Source of the DNA: an uncultured Anaerolineae bacterium
GTDB lineage: Bacteria > Chloroflexota > Anaerolineae > Anaerolineales > Villigracilaceae
Reading direction: 5' to 3'
Assembly: GCA_903846015.1 (NCBI GenBank)
Contig: CAIMZS010000430.1
Coordinates: 1 to 62,018, forward strand
DNA length: 62,018 nt
This document shows, piece after piece, positions 34,977-43,599 of this stretch. Below the pieces are notes generated by a model, which saw only the letters and a list, made by a program, of their open reading frames with translations, was not told the DNA's origin and made no database searches. The position numbers were made by a program, and so were the translations under genes. The first letter of the stretch is position 1. Every line of letters starts with the position of its first letter.

Positions 34977-35713
34977 CCTTCAAAGCGGTAACCACCGCCG
35001 CGCACGGTAACGATACGGGTTGGGTTGCCCGGATCTTTTTCAACTTTCTGCCGCAGCCAACGCACATGCACATCCACCGTGCGACTGTCGCCGATATAGT
35101 CCCATCCCCACACCCGTTCCAGCACAAACTCGCGCGAGAGCATTTGTCCGCGGTGTTCTGCAAAAAATACCAGTAAATCATATTCCTGTGGTTTGAGCGC
35201 CAACGCTGTTCCGTTCAGAGTCACCTCCCGGCGGGTGCGATTAACGATTAGATCATCAAACTTAAGCGTATCCTGGCTCGGCTCAGCCTGCCCAGCGTTT
35301 TCAAGGAGTGCCCGGTTGGACAGTTTTTCCAGCTCTTCACGAATGCTATCGGTGCGGCGCAACTGCGCTTTGACGCGCGCGATCAATTCGCGCATCGAGA
35401 AAGGTTTTGTAACGTAATCGTCCGCTCCAATTTCCAACCCGACTACACGGTCAATTTCATCATCTCGGGCTGTCAACATGATAATGGGCGAATTGAAGCC
35501 CTCGCGTCTGAGGGTTTTGCACACATCCACGCCATTAAGTCCAGGCAGCATGATATCAAGTAGGATCAGGTCCGGTTTCAAGCGCCGCCCAATCTCCAGC
35601 GCAATTCGTCCATCCCCGGCGCTTTCCACGATATAACCCTGTTTTTTCAGGTTGTACGCTAATGTTTCTTGCAGCGATGGTTCATCTTCAACAATCAAAA
35701 TGGTTTCTGGCAT
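34973..35713 (-). CDS. phoB: phosphate regulon response regulator PhoB
   Basis: A 246-aa OmpR/PhoB-type regulator. The receiver has the acidic pocket (VEDEPSLQE), phospho-acceptor Asp in [13 protein letters not shown] and Lys in [10 protein letters not shown]. The winged-helix DNA-binding domain (about 145-246) ends [16 protein letters not shown] and [10 protein letters not shown] ~25-aa linker between the domains is longer than usual. AGGA precedes the ATG, and a PhoB-like box lies upstream, so it is probably autoregulated. Confidence 0.92.
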   Translation of the reverse strand: MPETILIVEDEPSLQETLAYNLKKQGYIVESAGDGRIALEIGRRLKPDLILLDIMLPGLNGVDVCKTLRREGFNSPIIMLTARDDEIDRVVGLEIGADDYVTKPFSMRELIARVKAQLRRTDSIREELEKLSNRALLENAGQAEPSQDTLKFDDLIVNRTRREVTLNGTALALKPQEYDLLVFFAEHRGQMLSREFVLERVWGWDYIGDSRTVDVHVRWLRQKVEKDPGNPTRIVTVRGGGYRFEG

Positions 35714-35733
35714 AATTTTTCCTGTCCCAAAAT

Positions 35734-35775
35734 ACTATACCATAAACTGAAAAATGCCAGTTAATGTTTTGTTAA
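35734..35775 (-). promoter_or_regulatory. phoB promoter with PhoB-like box
   Basis: Minus strand TTAACA (35770-35775) and TTAACT (35759-35764) at exactly 11 bp, then 19 bp to TATAGT (35734-35739), without a good -35. This is the arrangement of an activator-dependent Pho promoter. Confidence 0.7.
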
Positions 35776-35826
35776 AGGTTTTGATTGATTTTTGGGGAGC
35801 CGGATATACCTATCAGCAAAATACAA

Positions 35827-35864
35827 AAAAAGGTCTGCACCTCTTGTGGGGCGCCGACCTTTTT
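35827..35864. terminator. bidirectional hairpin terminator
   Basis: AAAAAGGTC (35827-35835) and GACCTTTTT (35856-35864) close a hairpin with T-runs in both directions. It would end the minus-strand flavin/heme operon before the phoB promoter. The remaining gene-free sequence (35865-36165) shows a GTAATGGT duplication and a GCGCCCTTTGCGAC-type fragment, but no gene I can support. Confidence 0.65.
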
Positions 35865-36165
35865 GATATTCTGTAATGGTGTGTAATGGTCAGCAATAGC
35901 GCGAACAAAATTTCTGCTAATCGGAGCTAACTTACCGGTCCGCTTCCGCCGGGATAAATCCATTTTCATTCGACTATTACACGTACGTAGGGCGTTCCCT
36001 TAAAAAAAGCTTTTCTTTGCGCCCTTTGCGACTTTGCGGTGAACCCGGGTTTGTGTATGCCCATTTCTTGACGAATACATATTCTGTAATTGTGTCATCT
36101 GTTTCCGAGCAGATTGCTATGCTGCGGAGAGTATGCTCATCCGAAATGACAGTTGTCCCGTGGTG

Positions 36166-36927
36166 CTATTGCGCGGTGGTTGTGCTTTCACGCACCGATG
36201 ACGCAGCCGCAGTCATCCTGCGTGCCGATGATTTGTTAAACTTTGCGATGATGCTCACAATGATGCGGTAGATTAACAGGAACAGCAAGCTTGCGCCAGA
36301 GACCCAGTAATAGGTTTGGGCCCATAACATTTTGGTATCGGTGCCGCTGGTGATGCCGTGATACAGCGCCATGCAAAAGCAAACAAAACTGATGTAGTGA
36401 ATGGCGCGCCAGGTCTTCGGTCCGATTTTGGAGCGCACATAAAAACTCAACGCCACCAGCAGCCAGACATAGAAACCCACCTGGCCAAAGCCGACCAGCA
36501 AAGGTTTATAACCAGTGGCTGCGAACGGTACCACGATTTGCACCAACGTGAAGTTGATATAGTGGTCGCCCATCAATACCAGCGCATGGAAGATGGCAAA
36601 GATTAATCCCAACAGGCTGACGTATTCATGGATGGCGAAGGCTGCCGGTGCGCCTGGCCAAACACGCGCCATCTTATTGGTAATACCAAGCCCGAGCGCC
36701 ATTGAAAGCCATAAAAGGCTCATTGCAACGAAGGAACTACCTCTTGAGAGAAACCAAAAAGCTTTTGGATCGGAGCCAAGCAGCGAAGATGCCAGCCGTG
36801 GCATCCAGCTTGGTAGAATTACCACAGCCATCAATGTCCCCACTGCCATCGCGAGCAGTATCGTTAAAAAGGTCTGTCCGCCGATGGTTGATTCGTATTC
36901 GGATTGATCCTGATTCCTTGAATTCAT
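36166..36927 (-). CDS. ferric-reductase-like membrane heme b protein
   Basis: A 253-aa protein with about six membrane helices of the ferric reductase-like transmembrane (MsrQ/FRE) type. Candidate heme His pairs are in FAIHEYVSLLGLIFAIFHALVL and WRAIHYISF...ALYHGITSG. No flavin/NAD domain is attached, so electrons must come from or go to another protein. The ATG at 36927 has GGAG at six bases and overlaps the apbE stop (ATGA). Being in one operon with ApbE suggests an extracytoplasmic flavin electron path. Confidence 0.8.
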   Translation of the reverse strand: MNSRNQDQSEYESTIGGQTFLTILLAMAVGTLMAVVILPSWMPRLASSLLGSDPKAFWFLSRGSSFVAMSLLWLSMALGLGITNKMARVWPGAPAAFAIHEYVSLLGLIFAIFHALVLMGDHYINFTLVQIVVPFAATGYKPLLVGFGQVGFYVWLLVALSFYVRSKIGPKTWRAIHYISFVCFCMALYHGITSGTDTKMLWAQTYYWVSGASLLFLLIYRIIVSIIAKFNKSSARRMTAAASSVRESTTTAQ

Positions 36928-37853
36928 AATGAGCTCCAAAAAAAGTGTTCCATAGGTTTGCTGTTTAAAATTTCACCGGTTTCAAGTACCAGCATGCCAC
37001 AAAGTTCAGGCCGCGCCTCCACCCATTTCATACCCTGCTGGCTCCCGGAGATCAAGACCGCTTTCGCGGCCATCTCAGCTTGCATGGCTGTGGGAGCGAT
37101 AATGGTGGCGGCAACGATATCGGTTTGGGCGGGTTGTCCGCTGCGTGGATCAATAATATGGTGGTTCCAGCGCCCGCCCTGTTTCCAGCGGCGGTAATCA
37201 GTTCCGGATGTAGCCACACCGCATTCGCCAAGCATTAGCGTGTTCAGGAATTCGCCAGGGTGGAACGGGTCGTCGATGGCCAGAGGCCAGGGTTCGCCAT
37301 TTGATTGTGCAGCGCTGATGGCGACGTCACCGCCGGCGCTCACCAATGCAGGTCCCCATTCTGCCAGTCTTTGCGCAGCCTGATGCGCCGCCCAACCCTT
37401 CGCCACTCCGCCAAAATCCAGGTGCATGTCGATGGGCAAACAAATGGTTTGGGCTGTCTGGTCGAGTTGAACTTCTTTGAGAGATCCGGTCATTTTCCAC
37501 GGGCTGAACGCGGCTGGCATGCTGGCCTGTGTCATCAAATCAAAACTCCGATCGTATCCAGCGTTTACCACTGCATCCAATACTGCTGCGGTGACGAGAC
37601 CTGCGCTGTCTTTTTCAGCATTCAAAGCCGCCTGGAAGACTTCCCAGAGTGTTAGACTGACTTTTACTGGCCAGCCGGCCAGACTGTTTAGCTTGTTCAG
37701 CTCGCTTTCTGTCCGAAAGCGACTAAGAGACTGCTCCCAATCCTCAAACCAGGATGGGAGCAGGGCCAATTGTTCCGGAGCCTCAGACGATGAGCTGTCT
37801 ACCATCGCGATCATGTGACAGCCCATCGCTTTGAAGTCAATCCTGTAGATCAT
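36924..37853 (-). CDS. apbE: FAD:protein FMN transferase (ApbE)
   Basis: A 309-aa ApbE, which attaches FMN covalently to a Thr or Ser of a target flavoprotein, normally outside the membrane. Motifs: AMGCHMIAM, SRFRTESELNKLN, DFGGVAKGWAAHQAAQRL, VSAGGDVAISA and HHIIDPRSGQPAQTD. No lipobox is visible, so the protein may act in the cytoplasm or be very short-leadered. The start at 37853 overlaps the preceding stop (ATGA). No classical FMN-binding target is encoded nearby; the two Gly-rich-tailed proteins upstream are the candidates. Confidence 0.88.
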   Translation of the reverse strand: MIYRIDFKAMGCHMIAMVDSSSSEAPEQLALLPSWFEDWEQSLSRFRTESELNKLNSLAGWPVKVSLTLWEVFQAALNAEKDSAGLVTAAVLDAVVNAGYDRSFDLMTQASMPAAFSPWKMTGSLKEVQLDQTAQTICLPIDMHLDFGGVAKGWAAHQAAQRLAEWGPALVSAGGDVAISAAQSNGEPWPLAIDDPFHPGEFLNTLMLGECGVATSGTDYRRWKQGGRWNHHIIDPRSGQPAQTDIVAATIIAPTAMQAEMAAKAVLISGSQQGMKWVEARPELCGMLVLETGEILNSKPMEHFFWSSL

Positions 37854-38266
37854 GGTTTGGATGAACCAGTACTGGGTGGTGGCTTGGGAGTGGTAACTCC
37901 ACCACTGCCGCCACCACCACCACCGCCCTTCTTTTTCACTGCCGGGACGTTTACAACTACAACTGGCGCGCTCGAAACAACTGGTGCAGCCGACACCTGA
38001 ACAACATTTAATTGAGGTGCGTTTACACCGAAGATGATTTTTACCGGTCTTAAAGCGATGGTTGTTGCAGATGGTTCCTGAGTGGCCTCCGGTGCGGCTT
38101 CTACAGGTGGGGGCGGGGGTGTGGCTGTATCGATTACTTGCGCCGCTGCCTGCGCCTTTTCGGGGGTGGCAAAGAGATTCCAAAATCCAAGTGTTGCTGT
38201 TATTGCAATGGCAGTAATCGCCATCTGAATTTCATTCCAATTCTTGCCTTGCGGTTTGTTTGCCAT
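37850..38266 (-). CDS. anchored low-complexity protein with Lys-Gly-rich tail, 138 aa
   Basis: No family recognised. One N-terminal membrane helix (AITAIAITATLGFWNLFA), an Ala/Pro/Thr spacer (TPPPPPVEAAPEA), a short folded core of about 45 residues (IALRPVKIIFGVNAP to VVVVNVPAV) and a C-terminal KKK-GGGGGGG-SGG-VTTPKPPP tail. AAGGA lies six bases before ATG 38266. It is co-translated with apbE (ATGA). The protein encoded just upstream ends in a similar KK..GGG-SGG tail, so the tail is a shared feature of this operon. Confidence 0.6.
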   Translation of the reverse strand: MANKPQGKNWNEIQMAITAIAITATLGFWNLFATPEKAQAAAQVIDTATPPPPPVEAAPEATQEPSATTIALRPVKIIFGVNAPQLNVVQVSAAPVVSSAPVVVVNVPAVKKKGGGGGGGSGGVTTPKPPPSTGSSKP

Positions 38267-38384
38267 ATTTTTTCCTTGTTGTTGCACCGGCTGGTCCCGT
38301 TTACTGCGCGGGATCAACATTAATCTGTGGTCGCTCGTGCGCTCATGAGTGTAATTTGCGGTTTAGATAACCTGTATGGGACGA

Positions 38385-38903
38385 TTAATCATCTCCACCT
38401 TCATGTTCACCGGGAGGAGTAGGCTGACCACCACTACCGCCGCCTTTGTGTTTCTTCACTGGCGCAGCAGTTGGGACAGCGTATACAATCACCTGGGCTG
38501 GAGTAACAACACTTGTAGTGCTTGCAATAACGGTCTGTAATTTGGCAGCGTCAAGAATTGTTCGATCCATTGCAACATAAACAATGTCACCTGATGAGAA
38601 TACGACTTTGTAAGAATTCTGATCGTTGAAACTGAAGCTTTCCACACTATACACATCGGTGCGTTTGGCCGAGTTAGCCGCAATTTGTGCCGCTTCCAAC
38701 GGGCCTAATTCGGCCAGGGCTGTAGGCGTTGGCACATCAGTCGCTGGAATATCGGTGGGTTCGGGAGTGGCTGTATCCTGCACCGCGGGAGCGGCGGCGG
38801 CTTCGATGGGGGTAGTTGTAACTTTATTGACTACAGCAAAGAGGATTGCCAGCGCGAATGCTGTCAGCGTTGCTGCGAGAAAGAGTGCATTTTTAGAGTT
38901 CAT
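38385..38903 (-). CDS. anchored PepSY-like protein with Gly-rich tail, 172 aa
   Basis: One N-terminal helix (LFLAATLTAFALAILFAVV), a Pro/Thr linker, a domain of about 65 residues (LEAAQIAANSAKRTDVYSV to DRTILDAAKLQTVI) that resembles a PepSY fold, then KKHKGGGSGGQPTPPGEHEGGDD. GGAG precedes the ATG. It heads the operon with the Lys-Gly protein, apbE and the heme b protein. PepSY modules are common partners of flavinylated and heme electron-transfer proteins, but the assignment is by pattern only. Confidence 0.55.
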   Translation of the reverse strand: MNSKNALFLAATLTAFALAILFAVVNKVTTTPIEAAAAPAVQDTATPEPTDIPATDVPTPTALAELGPLEAAQIAANSAKRTDVYSVESFSFNDQNSYKVVFSSGDIVYVAMDRTILDAAKLQTVIASTTSVVTPAQVIVYAVPTAAPVKKHKGGGSGGQPTPPGEHEGGDD

Positions 38904-39110
38904 TGTTATCTCCTTGCATTTTTATTGAACGGTTCTGGTTTAGGCCGATTGATACCTACATGTCGCTGGAGCTATTGAAAAGTTACGCCTGCTGCGCGAA
39001 TCTTATCTGTTATTAATCTTTCCAGGTTTCTCCCTTACATCTTTCAGAACCTGGACTATCGGATCACCACAATCAGCATCAACCCGCCCGGGATTGATGC
39101 TATATTAAAA

Positions 39111-39137
39111 AGCCGGAGCCTTATCAAGGCTCCGGCT
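39111..39137 (-). terminator. intrinsic terminator of the DUF4349 gene
   Basis: AGCCGGAGCCTT-ATC-AAGGCTCCGGCT: perfect 12-bp stem, followed on the minus strand by TTTTT. It begins 18 bp after the stop of the minus-strand lipoprotein gene. Confidence 0.93.
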
Positions 39138-39155
39138 GGTACTCTATCACTTTGT

Positions 39156-40205
39156 TTACTTAGTCGGTTCGACTTTCTTGTTTTTGCGGGTGAAAAGCTT
39201 ATAAATACCCCAGATGATCAAAGCTGGAGGTGCGATCAGCGGCAGGAATACGATTACAAACCAGATTGCCAGTTCAGCGAAGCCTTGGTATATGCTGGTG
39301 ACGGCGCTGGTAGCGTGATTCATTGTTTCGCCCGGGTTCCACGGCTTGGGGGTGCTGGTCGGCAGGGGGATGGGCGTGGCTGTCGGGGTTGGCACAGGGA
39401 TGTCCGGCTCAATATTAACGGTGATGGTGGAGTAGGCCGAGCGGTTGGAAAGGAAGTTCATGCGTCCCTTGACCTGCTCGATCTGGCCCTCGATGTTGGT
39501 CAACTCCTGGTTGATCCGCAGCGATTCTTCCACTGTCTTGGCATCTGTCAAGAAGGAGCGGATGCGGTCACCTGTGGCTTGGAGGTTTCCGAGCTGAGAC
39601 TGCAAATCAACATATTCGCTGGTGACATCTTGCCCGGATGCATTTTCATCCAGCACGCGCAGAGCGAGTCCGCGCAGCCGGCGCATTGCTATTTCAAACT
39701 GTCCAACCGGTACCCCGATGGTGATGGTAGCGTACTTGTAATTGTTTTCATTGATTTGCTGGTACCACACTTTTGAAGAGATGATGTAACCGCCAACATC
39801 GCTGACGATCTGCATGCTGCGGTCAATTCCGTTGTCAGTCTTCTCTACAAGCAGCTTAATTTCTGCGTTTTTAATGATCATGTGATCAGTTTGAACGCCG
39901 GTCAGTGCTTCAGTGCCGGTCTGGAAGGTGGTGGTATCAAGTATTGAAGGGTCGGATTGCGTTTGGGGAGCGCCGCCAGTGCCGCTGCCCGCGCTGGATT
40001 TTTGCAGTGAGGGCGCATTGGCTTCTTGATCAGTTGCGCCCTGTGCAGGAACCGGGACTACCTCGGAATAGATATCAGCTCCGACCGCCGTTGCGGCGGG
40101 CTCAACCATCGGTGCCACCTGGGCTTGTGCAGGGGCTCCACAGGCAGCCAGTGTCAGCGCTGCAAAGACAATCACAAATAGGGTAATACGAAATGGCGAT
40201 TTCAT
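39156..40205 (-). CDS. DUF4349 lipoprotein
   Basis: A 349-aa surface lipoprotein: lipobox LTLAAC (Cys22), a Gln/Ala-rich linker, a DUF4349 body (about 100-270; MIIKNAEIKLLVEKTDNG, coiled-coil DLQSQLGNLQATGDRI..NIEGQIEQVKGRM), a Pro/Thr stretch, and a C-terminal membrane helix with a KNKK tail. So it is held at both ends. Residues 49-56 (VVPVPAQG) are encoded by a dispersed repeat. The function of DUF4349 is unknown. GGAGG precedes the ATG. It stands alone with its own terminator. Confidence 0.85.
   Translation of the reverse strand: MKSPFRITLFVIVFAALTLAACGAPAQAQVAPMVEPAATAVGADIYSEVVPVPAQGATDQEANAPSLQKSSAGSGTGGAPQTQSDPSILDTTTFQTGTEALTGVQTDHMIIKNAEIKLLVEKTDNGIDRSMQIVSDVGGYIISSKVWYQQINENNYKYATITIGVPVGQFEIAMRRLRGLALRVLDENASGQDVTSEYVDLQSQLGNLQATGDRIRSFLTDAKTVEESLRINQELTNIEGQIEQVKGRMNFLSNRSAYSTITVNIEPDIPVPTPTATPIPLPTSTPKPWNPGETMNHATSAVTSIYQGFAELAIWFVIVFLPLIAPPALIIWGIYKLFTRKNKKVEPTK
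40038..40061 (-). repeat. dispersed 24-bp repeat inside the DUF4349 gene
   Basis: In codon register; encodes VVPVPAQG in the linker behind the lipobox, almost the same peptide as the copy in pstS at 18500. Confidence 0.9.
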
Positions 40206-40221
40206 GGGGATTCCTCCGGCG

Positions 40222-40244
40222 AATGGTCCCGATCACTACACGGG
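40222..40244 (+). repeat. degenerate dispersed repeat upstream of the DUF4349 gene
   Basis: ATGGTCCCGATCACTACACG then GGA, in the 92-bp gap before the next gene. Confidence 0.6.
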
Positions 40245-40297
40245 ATGGGTTGGATTTCACCCCATAGACGCCCGCATGCTGGTAGTTGTTCCCCTAT

Positions 40298-41278
40298 TTA
40301 CAAGGCAATCGTGATATTTTTCTTTTCAAGCCACCGCCCTGTGGCACTTAATAGACCAATCAATGCGCATGCTTGAAGTGTGACCAGCCAGGCTGGCGCG
40401 GCGCTATACCAGGCCGGAATATCGGGCAGCACCATTAACCCCAGCAGGAGCAAATGCAGTACATACAACACCAGGGGGTTCTTTCCCCAGGCGGCAAGCG
40501 TGGGCAGGCGCAGTTTGAACCTGGCGAATGCTGCAAACAACAATCCACTGGTAGCCAGACTGATCAAAACATAGCTGCCAGAGACTCGATTCTTGCTGAT
40601 CGGGAATGCTGTCATCAGTAACAGCCCGCCTGCCAGCGCAAGCAAGCAGGCGGCCAAAAAGAAAACGCGTTTTGTTGCGGTAGTCCCGGTCTCAGCACGG
40701 GATGAGTGAAACAAATCCGCAAAGACAGTTGCCAGGATCATCATTGCAGCCCAACTGACAGAACCAGGCATGCCGCCGTGTGGGGAATGTAGCACGCTGT
40801 TTAGCCAGAAATTATCCAACAGGAACTGGTAAAGTACCAGTAGCGACAGCCCGATCATCAACCGCCAGCGCGATCCAAGCGCTATAACAAAAAGGGTCAT
40901 CAGCCCGGCAGCGCCGATGGCTTGTAAAACGCCCCAATTGATTGTAGCCCCGTCAATTTGCAGCCAGATCTCTCCCGCGGAAAGGATTGCCCCGATGCCT
41001 ATCAGCGCCAAAAAACGGGTCACAAAGTGTTGGTAGGCTTTTAATCTTCCGTTGCGGGCAGCGCGCCTGTGCCATGAAATGCCAAACGTCAATCCAATGG
41101 CGAAGATAAAAAACGGCGCGATCAGGTCAATCACGGTCAGGCCGATATCGGGAGCATGTTTCAACCAGGCAGGCACGATGTTGACACCCGCCAGGTAATT
41201 TGCCAGCACCATCAACAGGATGGCAAAACCTCGAAATTGGTCAATCTCCTCCAGGCGCGAGTTTGCCGGTTGGTTCAT
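40298..41278 (-). CDS. membrane acyltransferase (heparan-alpha-glucosaminide N-acetyltransferase-like)
   Basis: A 326-aa protein of about ten helices. The start LEEIDQFRGFAILLMVLANY matches the conserved D-x-x-RG motif of HGSNAT/DUF1624-type acyltransferases, and AWGKNPLVLYVLHLLLLG the C-terminal signature. Such proteins acetylate sugars across the membrane. Start at 41278 overlaps the peptidase stop (ATGA). Residues 193-200 (SRAETGTT), in a loop between helices, are written by a dispersed repeat. Confidence 0.75.
   Translation of the reverse strand: MNQPANSRLEEIDQFRGFAILLMVLANYLAGVNIVPAWLKHAPDIGLTVIDLIAPFFIFAIGLTFGISWHRRAARNGRLKAYQHFVTRFLALIGIGAILSAGEIWLQIDGATINWGVLQAIGAAGLMTLFVIALGSRWRLMIGLSLLVLYQFLLDNFWLNSVLHSPHGGMPGSVSWAAMMILATVFADLFHSSRAETGTTATKRVFFLAACLLALAGGLLLMTAFPISKNRVSGSYVLISLATSGLLFAAFARFKLRLPTLAAWGKNPLVLYVLHLLLLGLMVLPDIPAWYSAAPAWLVTLQACALIGLLSATGRWLEKKNITIAL
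40679..40702 (+). repeat. dispersed 24-bp repeat inside acyltransferase gene
   Basis: GGTAGTCCCGG...AGCACGGGA, in codon register on the minus-strand gene (residues 193-200, a loop between membrane helices). Confidence 0.88.
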
Positions 41279-42963
41279 GCGGCGAGTCTGGCCTGTATCC
41301 GTACAACCCCGGCGCGGTCGTGGCGAGCCGTCAGTTTTACGCTGCCGTCCGTGGGGGCGTGGATAACCCATTCGACTTTGATCCGATCATTGGTCGATTC
41401 GTCATACTCATCAGCCGTCGCTGTTTTGTAGGCGCGGCCATCAAGTTGGGAAAATTCCTCGCGCAGCTTGCCGGATTGAAGTGTCGCGCCCTCCGGAAGT
41501 TCAATTTCGCAGATAACCCCGCGGCTGGATTTTTTCTCGAGAGCCTTTTTGGTGACGTTGGTGGGCAGCCAGCCGCTATTTTCAACCACCAATCTCACCC
41601 GGTAGTTGTGGCTGTCCAGCGGCGTTACGCTTACTTCTCGTAGGGCGAGTTTCGGGGAGATAAGCGCGTTCCACACCAACCAGTCTGGGAAGCGCGCCAA
41701 TTCCTGCTCCAGGAATGCCGCAGGAGGGTTGGTCCACATATGCAGCGTATCCCAGCCACCAAGTTCCACTTTTCCAAGCTGGGGATGGATGAATTCATAC
41801 CAGTTAACAAAGCCGGTTCCACCCAACTTTTCGTCGTTCCATTTGAGCAACAGGAAATCGTCTTCCACCGGGTGTTCGCGGTACCAATCGATCAATTTAT
41901 ATTTTTCGATGCCGGCCTGTTTTTGCGGGCTCCAGATTTCCACTGTCCAGGCAAAAATACCCAGGTGTTCATACAGCCAGGTATCAAAGCTGCCGGTTGT
42001 GACCGTCTTAGGGTGGTATTTGAAATCATGAAAAACCGAGACATTTGGGTAGCCGGTCATTTTGGTACCCTGCTCGCCAATTTTCTGAAAGGTCCACAGG
42101 TCTTCAGCCGGAAATTCTTCATCCGAGCGGTCATCGTATGGGCGCAGCAGTACCCCACTCATGGTATGGAAAGTGATCCCGCCGCCGATGTTGGGATGTT
42201 GGACGATGAAATCTGCCAGGTTGCGGGCTTCCGGCTCGCTGATCGGGTACGGTCCGGCCCCAGGTTGGTCGACCTCCTGCCGCCAGTTGACCGGGAAGTT
42301 ACGATTGAGATCAAGCCCCTCTTTTGCGCCGTGCACCTGGATGGTGGTACCGTCATAATTTGTGATCAGGCCTTCGGGGAGAATGCGATAGTAAGGACCG
42401 TCATTTTCGACCGGGTCACGCCGCACCATCAGGCGTTGGTCATCTGGGTGGCACTTCCAGGCCCCGTTTGGATCGAGCACGCGCATGGATAGGATACGCC
42501 CGTCACCGTCGATGTCCTCGCTGCCGATCAGGCCATCGATGGGTTCTTCGTTGTATGGGTAGGGCCTGGTACTCGAACGGATTATCTTGGGTTTATCAGC
42601 CAGGGCCCATTCGGCGCCATCGGGGTTGACGCGTGGGCAGATGTAAAAGGCGCGCGTATCCAGTGCAGCAGTGACGTTTTTATCCTGTCCATAGCGAGTT
42701 AACAGGGAATGTACAAAGTAAAGGTTTGCTGCCGAAGCGGCTACCTCGGAGGCATGGATGTTGCCATCGACCCATAAGGCTGGTTTTTCAGTATCCGGCC
42801 CGGTCTCGAAATTGGTCAGCGTAAGCAGCCAGACATCCCTCCCTTCGTGGCTTTTGCCGATCGATTCAACCCTTACCAGGTGTGGGTATTGTTCGGCAAA
42901 GGATTGCAGCAGGCTGGTCAGCTCGCCGTAGCGGTAAAAACGATCAAATGCAATATTGGACAT
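41275..42963 (-). CDS. M14 zinc carboxypeptidase
   Basis: A 562-aa M14-family metallocarboxypeptidase. Zn ligands are in GNIHASEVAA (His and Glu) and GITFHTMSG (third His); the general base Glu is in FAWTVEIWSPQ. An extra C-terminal beta region (about 440-562) follows. No signal peptide is visible. GGAG stands eight bases before the ATG at 42963; a longer frame adds 13 unlikely residues. It is co-translated with the acyltransferase. Confidence 0.88.
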   Translation of the reverse strand: MSNIAFDRFYRYGELTSLLQSFAEQYPHLVRVESIGKSHEGRDVWLLTLTNFETGPDTEKPALWVDGNIHASEVAASAANLYFVHSLLTRYGQDKNVTAALDTRAFYICPRVNPDGAEWALADKPKIIRSSTRPYPYNEEPIDGLIGSEDIDGDGRILSMRVLDPNGAWKCHPDDQRLMVRRDPVENDGPYYRILPEGLITNYDGTTIQVHGAKEGLDLNRNFPVNWRQEVDQPGAGPYPISEPEARNLADFIVQHPNIGGGITFHTMSGVLLRPYDDRSDEEFPAEDLWTFQKIGEQGTKMTGYPNVSVFHDFKYHPKTVTTGSFDTWLYEHLGIFAWTVEIWSPQKQAGIEKYKLIDWYREHPVEDDFLLLKWNDEKLGGTGFVNWYEFIHPQLGKVELGGWDTLHMWTNPPAAFLEQELARFPDWLVWNALISPKLALREVSVTPLDSHNYRVRLVVENSGWLPTNVTKKALEKKSSRGVICEIELPEGATLQSGKLREEFSQLDGRAYKTATADEYDESTNDRIKVEWVIHAPTDGSVKLTARHDRAGVVRIQARLAA

Positions 42964-43081
42964 CAGATTTTCTCCAGAGTGACAAAAGCGCGTGCGGAGC
43001 AATATTTTCCATCAGGTTGGGATGGTTCCGATCTTAGCATTATATCCTGTACGACATTTCATTTGCCATTCCCATGTTCAT

Positions 43082-43522
43082 TTATTCTTCCTTGCGAGTC
43101 ACAATCCAAAACGCCAGCAGGATGGCAGCCAACCCAACGCCATCGTAGTTGGCAAATCGCAGAATGGATGTGCGCAGAACGGCATGTTGGGGTGGCAGCG
43201 CGATCAGGATGGCTGTTTCGCCCAGCAGACCGATCAACTGCATGATTAAGGTTTCCTTAAGTGACAGTATGTTTTGTCGGGGATGCCAGCATGCGATTAT
43301 GTAAGGTATATTCCACATGACGAATAAAAGCCCAATGCCACGCATAGCAGCCTGACCAGGGATGCCGGTTAACTCAAAGCCGGGAGCATAAGCTCCCGGC
43401 CAGAATAAAAATACAATGGCGGCCTGTAGGTTCCAGGCAATGACCATAAAGATCAAAAAGCGTGCTAACCAGATGCGCCGGATAAGATGGGATGAATTAC
43501 GTACATAGCGAATAATGTTCAC
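43082..43522 (-). CDS. four-helix membrane protein, 146 aa, unknown
   Basis: No family recognised. Four hydrophobic stretches (about 18-40, 60-80, 88-108, 122-140) with a positive N terminus predict a small integral membrane protein. GTG start at 43522, without a clear ribosome-binding site; the frame is well filled and codon use matches neighbours. It stands 118 bp before the peptidase gene in the same direction. Confidence 0.6.
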   Translation of the reverse strand: MNIIRYVRNSSHLIRRIWLARFLIFMVIAWNLQAAIVFLFWPGAYAPGFELTGIPGQAAMRGIGLLFVMWNIPYIIACWHPRQNILSLKETLIMQLIGLLGETAILIALPPQHAVLRTSILRFANYDGVGLAAILLAFWIVTRKEE

Positions 43523-43599
43523 GACTTCACTTTATACCATCGTCAATAATTTTGGCTGCCACCAGGCTCAAACTTCCATGGTTTGCCCGGCATGGATGG

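Noticed and set aside
35772..35969. 65-codon minus-strand reading frame upstream of phoB
   Set aside because: It overlaps the PhoB-like box and the bidirectional hairpin, has no ribosome-binding site, and its product resembles no protein.
36017..36271. Plus-strand 84-codon frame
   Set aside because: No homology, no ribosome-binding site, overlaps the end of the heme b protein gene.
37850..38183. Longer ApbE start (over 400 aa)
   Set aside because: The N-terminal extension is a shadow of the overlapping Gly-rich gene and has no homology; the ATGA-coupled start at 37853 fits the family.
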